In this document: positions 63,001-64,000 of the stretch, piece after piece
Numbering within the stretch: position 1 is the stretch's first letter
Layout of the letters: each line of letters opens with the position of its first letter
NCBI GenBank assembly: GCA_026874595.1
Contig: CM049309.1
Location: 90,728,723-90,792,722 of the forward strand
Reading direction: 5' to 3'
Origin: Sipunculus nudus
Taxonomy: Eukaryota > Annelida > Sipuncula > Golfingiida > Sipunculidae
DNA length: 64,000 bases
The notes under the pieces: generated by a model
Database searches by the model: none
What the model was told of the DNA's origin: nothing
What the model saw: only the letters and a program-made list of their open reading frames with translations
Program-made: the position numbers and the translations under genes

Positions 63001-64000
63001 AGAGGCCAATAAGAATACTCGGGTAGATAGTGGTGATATCATCCTGTTGTTTTTGGTAGAGATAAAAAAGAATGCTCAGGTAGATGGTGGTGATATCATC
63101 CTGTTGTTTTTGGTAGAGATAAAAAAGAATGCTCAGGTAGATGGTGGTGATATCTTCCTGTTGTCTTTGGTAGAGATAAAAAAGAATGCTCAGGTAGATG
63201 GTGGTGATATCTTCCTGTTGTCTTTGGTAGAGATAAAAAAGAATGCTCAGGTAGATGGTGGTGATATCATCCTGTTGTTTTTGGTAGAGATAAAAAAGAA
63301 TGCTCAGGTAGATGGTGGTGATATCATCCTGTTGTTTTTGATAGAGATAAAAAAGAATGCTCAGGCAGATGGTGGTGATATCTTCCTGTTGTCTTTGGTA
63401 GAGATAAAAAAGAATGCTCAGGTAGATGGTGGTGATATCATCCTGTTGTTTTTGGTAGAGATAAAAAAGAATGCTCAGGTAGATGGTGGTGATATCATCC
63501 TGTTGTTTTTGGTAGAGATAAAAAAGAATGCTCAGGTAAATGGTGGTGATATCATCCTGTTGTTTTTGGTAGAGATAAAAAAGAATACTCAGGTTGATGG
63601 TGGTGATATCATCCTGTTGTTTTTGGTCGAAGCCAATAAGAATACTCGGGTAGATAGTGGTGATATCATCCTGTTGTTTTTGGTAGAGATAAATAAGAAT
63701 ACTCAGGCAGATGGTGGTGATATCATCCTGTTGTTTTTGGTAGATATAAAAAAGAATACTCAGGTAGATGGTGGTGATATCTTCCTGTTGTTTTTGGTCG
63801 AGGCCAATAAGAATACTCGGGTAGATAGTGGTGATATCATCCTGTTGTCTTTGGTAGAGATAAAAAAGAATACTCAGGTAGATGGTGGTGATATCTTCCT
63901 GTTGTCTTTGGTAGAGATAAAAAAGAATGCTCAGGTAGATGGTGGTGATATCATCCTGTTGTCTTTGGTAGAGATAAAAAAAAATACTCAGGTAGATGGT

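Larger units (their letters stand above)
41060..64000 (+). repeat. 57-bp satellite array, about 400 copies, continues past window end
   Basis: The unit is 57 bp, running from GTAGATGGTGGTGATATCAT to a T run, GGTAGAGAT, an A run and GAATGCTCAG. The array starts with a degenerate copy near 41,062 and is unbroken to the last base. In the plus frame it encodes the 19-residue repeat VDGGDIILLFLVEIKKNAQ, and on the minus strand YLSILFYLYQKQQDDITTI. Both frames stay open for hundreds of codons (up to 795 plus, 571 minus) because 57 is a multiple of 3. Frame-breaking changes recur, for example GATGGGGGTTGATATC at about 41,461, 43,401 and 49,562, a stop in GTTTTAG near 44,567, extra A near 41,730 and 48,236, and a GTAG duplication near 46,990. 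No start, intron or terminal domain is seen, so it is not a gene on present evidence. The consensus has 16 G and 5 C on the plus strand and an EcoRV site (GATATC) in almost every copy. Confidence 0.97.

Noticed and set aside
41060-64000. CRISPR-like array
   Set aside because: There are no unique spacers between repeats, the unit is continuous tandem DNA, and the context is an animal genome.

Overview
The window looks like nuclear DNA of an animal, most probably a marine invertebrate. It is AT-rich and almost devoid of long ordinary reading frames. It holds L1/Tx1-like and CR1/L2-like LINE debris, hAT-like and PIF/Harbinger-like non-autonomous DNA transposons, many microsatellites and G homopolymers, and exon-like islands with metazoan splice donors. 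No complete protein-coding gene can be called. A mollusc or other lophotrochozoan is a reasonable guess, but nothing in the sequence fixes the taxon.

Layout, left to right. 1-41,000 is unique intergenic or intronic sequence sprinkled with transposon remnants. The best candidate for a host gene is a short first coding exon at 1,126-1,212 (+), with a strong start context and a perfect CAG|GTAAGT donor. It lies downstream of a TATA-like box at 348. A PIF/Harbinger-like non-autonomous element with TTA target duplications (11,372-12,716) sits just before a 5'-truncated, doubly frameshifted L1/Tx1-type LINE (about 12,811-15,230, +). A CR1/L2/I-group LINE tail follows on the minus strand (17,590-18,309), then an ATTA-rich block and diverged tandem repeats (19,860-21,050). 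A 3,053-bp hAT-like element (22,846-25,898) has inside it a 157-175 bp tandem array organised as about 330-bp dimers. Further on are an inverted-repeat-bounded element (26,434-27,285), a 35-bp minisatellite (30,404-30,680) and a minus-strand LINE fragment with a 10-bp target duplication (36,283-37,122). A GC-richer promoter or first-exon-like island lies at 40,010-40,503.

41,060-64,000, more than a third of the window, is one uninterrupted satellite array of about 400 copies of a 57-bp unit, running off the right edge. Because 57 is divisible by 3 and the unit lacks stops in one frame on each strand, it produces very long apparent ORFs on both strands (19-residue repeats, up to 795 codons). 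Indels and stops interrupt these, and they are best read as a property of the satellite, not as genes. The array has nested structure: monomer subtypes, a recurrent 10-monomer (570-bp) higher-order unit, a nearly identical 6,161-bp tandem duplication, and a 3,479-bp duplication in a distal domain of different monomer composition. This array is the most notable object in the window.

The parts do not form an operon-like or pathway-level system. If the promoter-like islands are real, most of the window, possibly including the satellite, would lie in long introns or flanks of host genes whose coding parts are mostly outside it.
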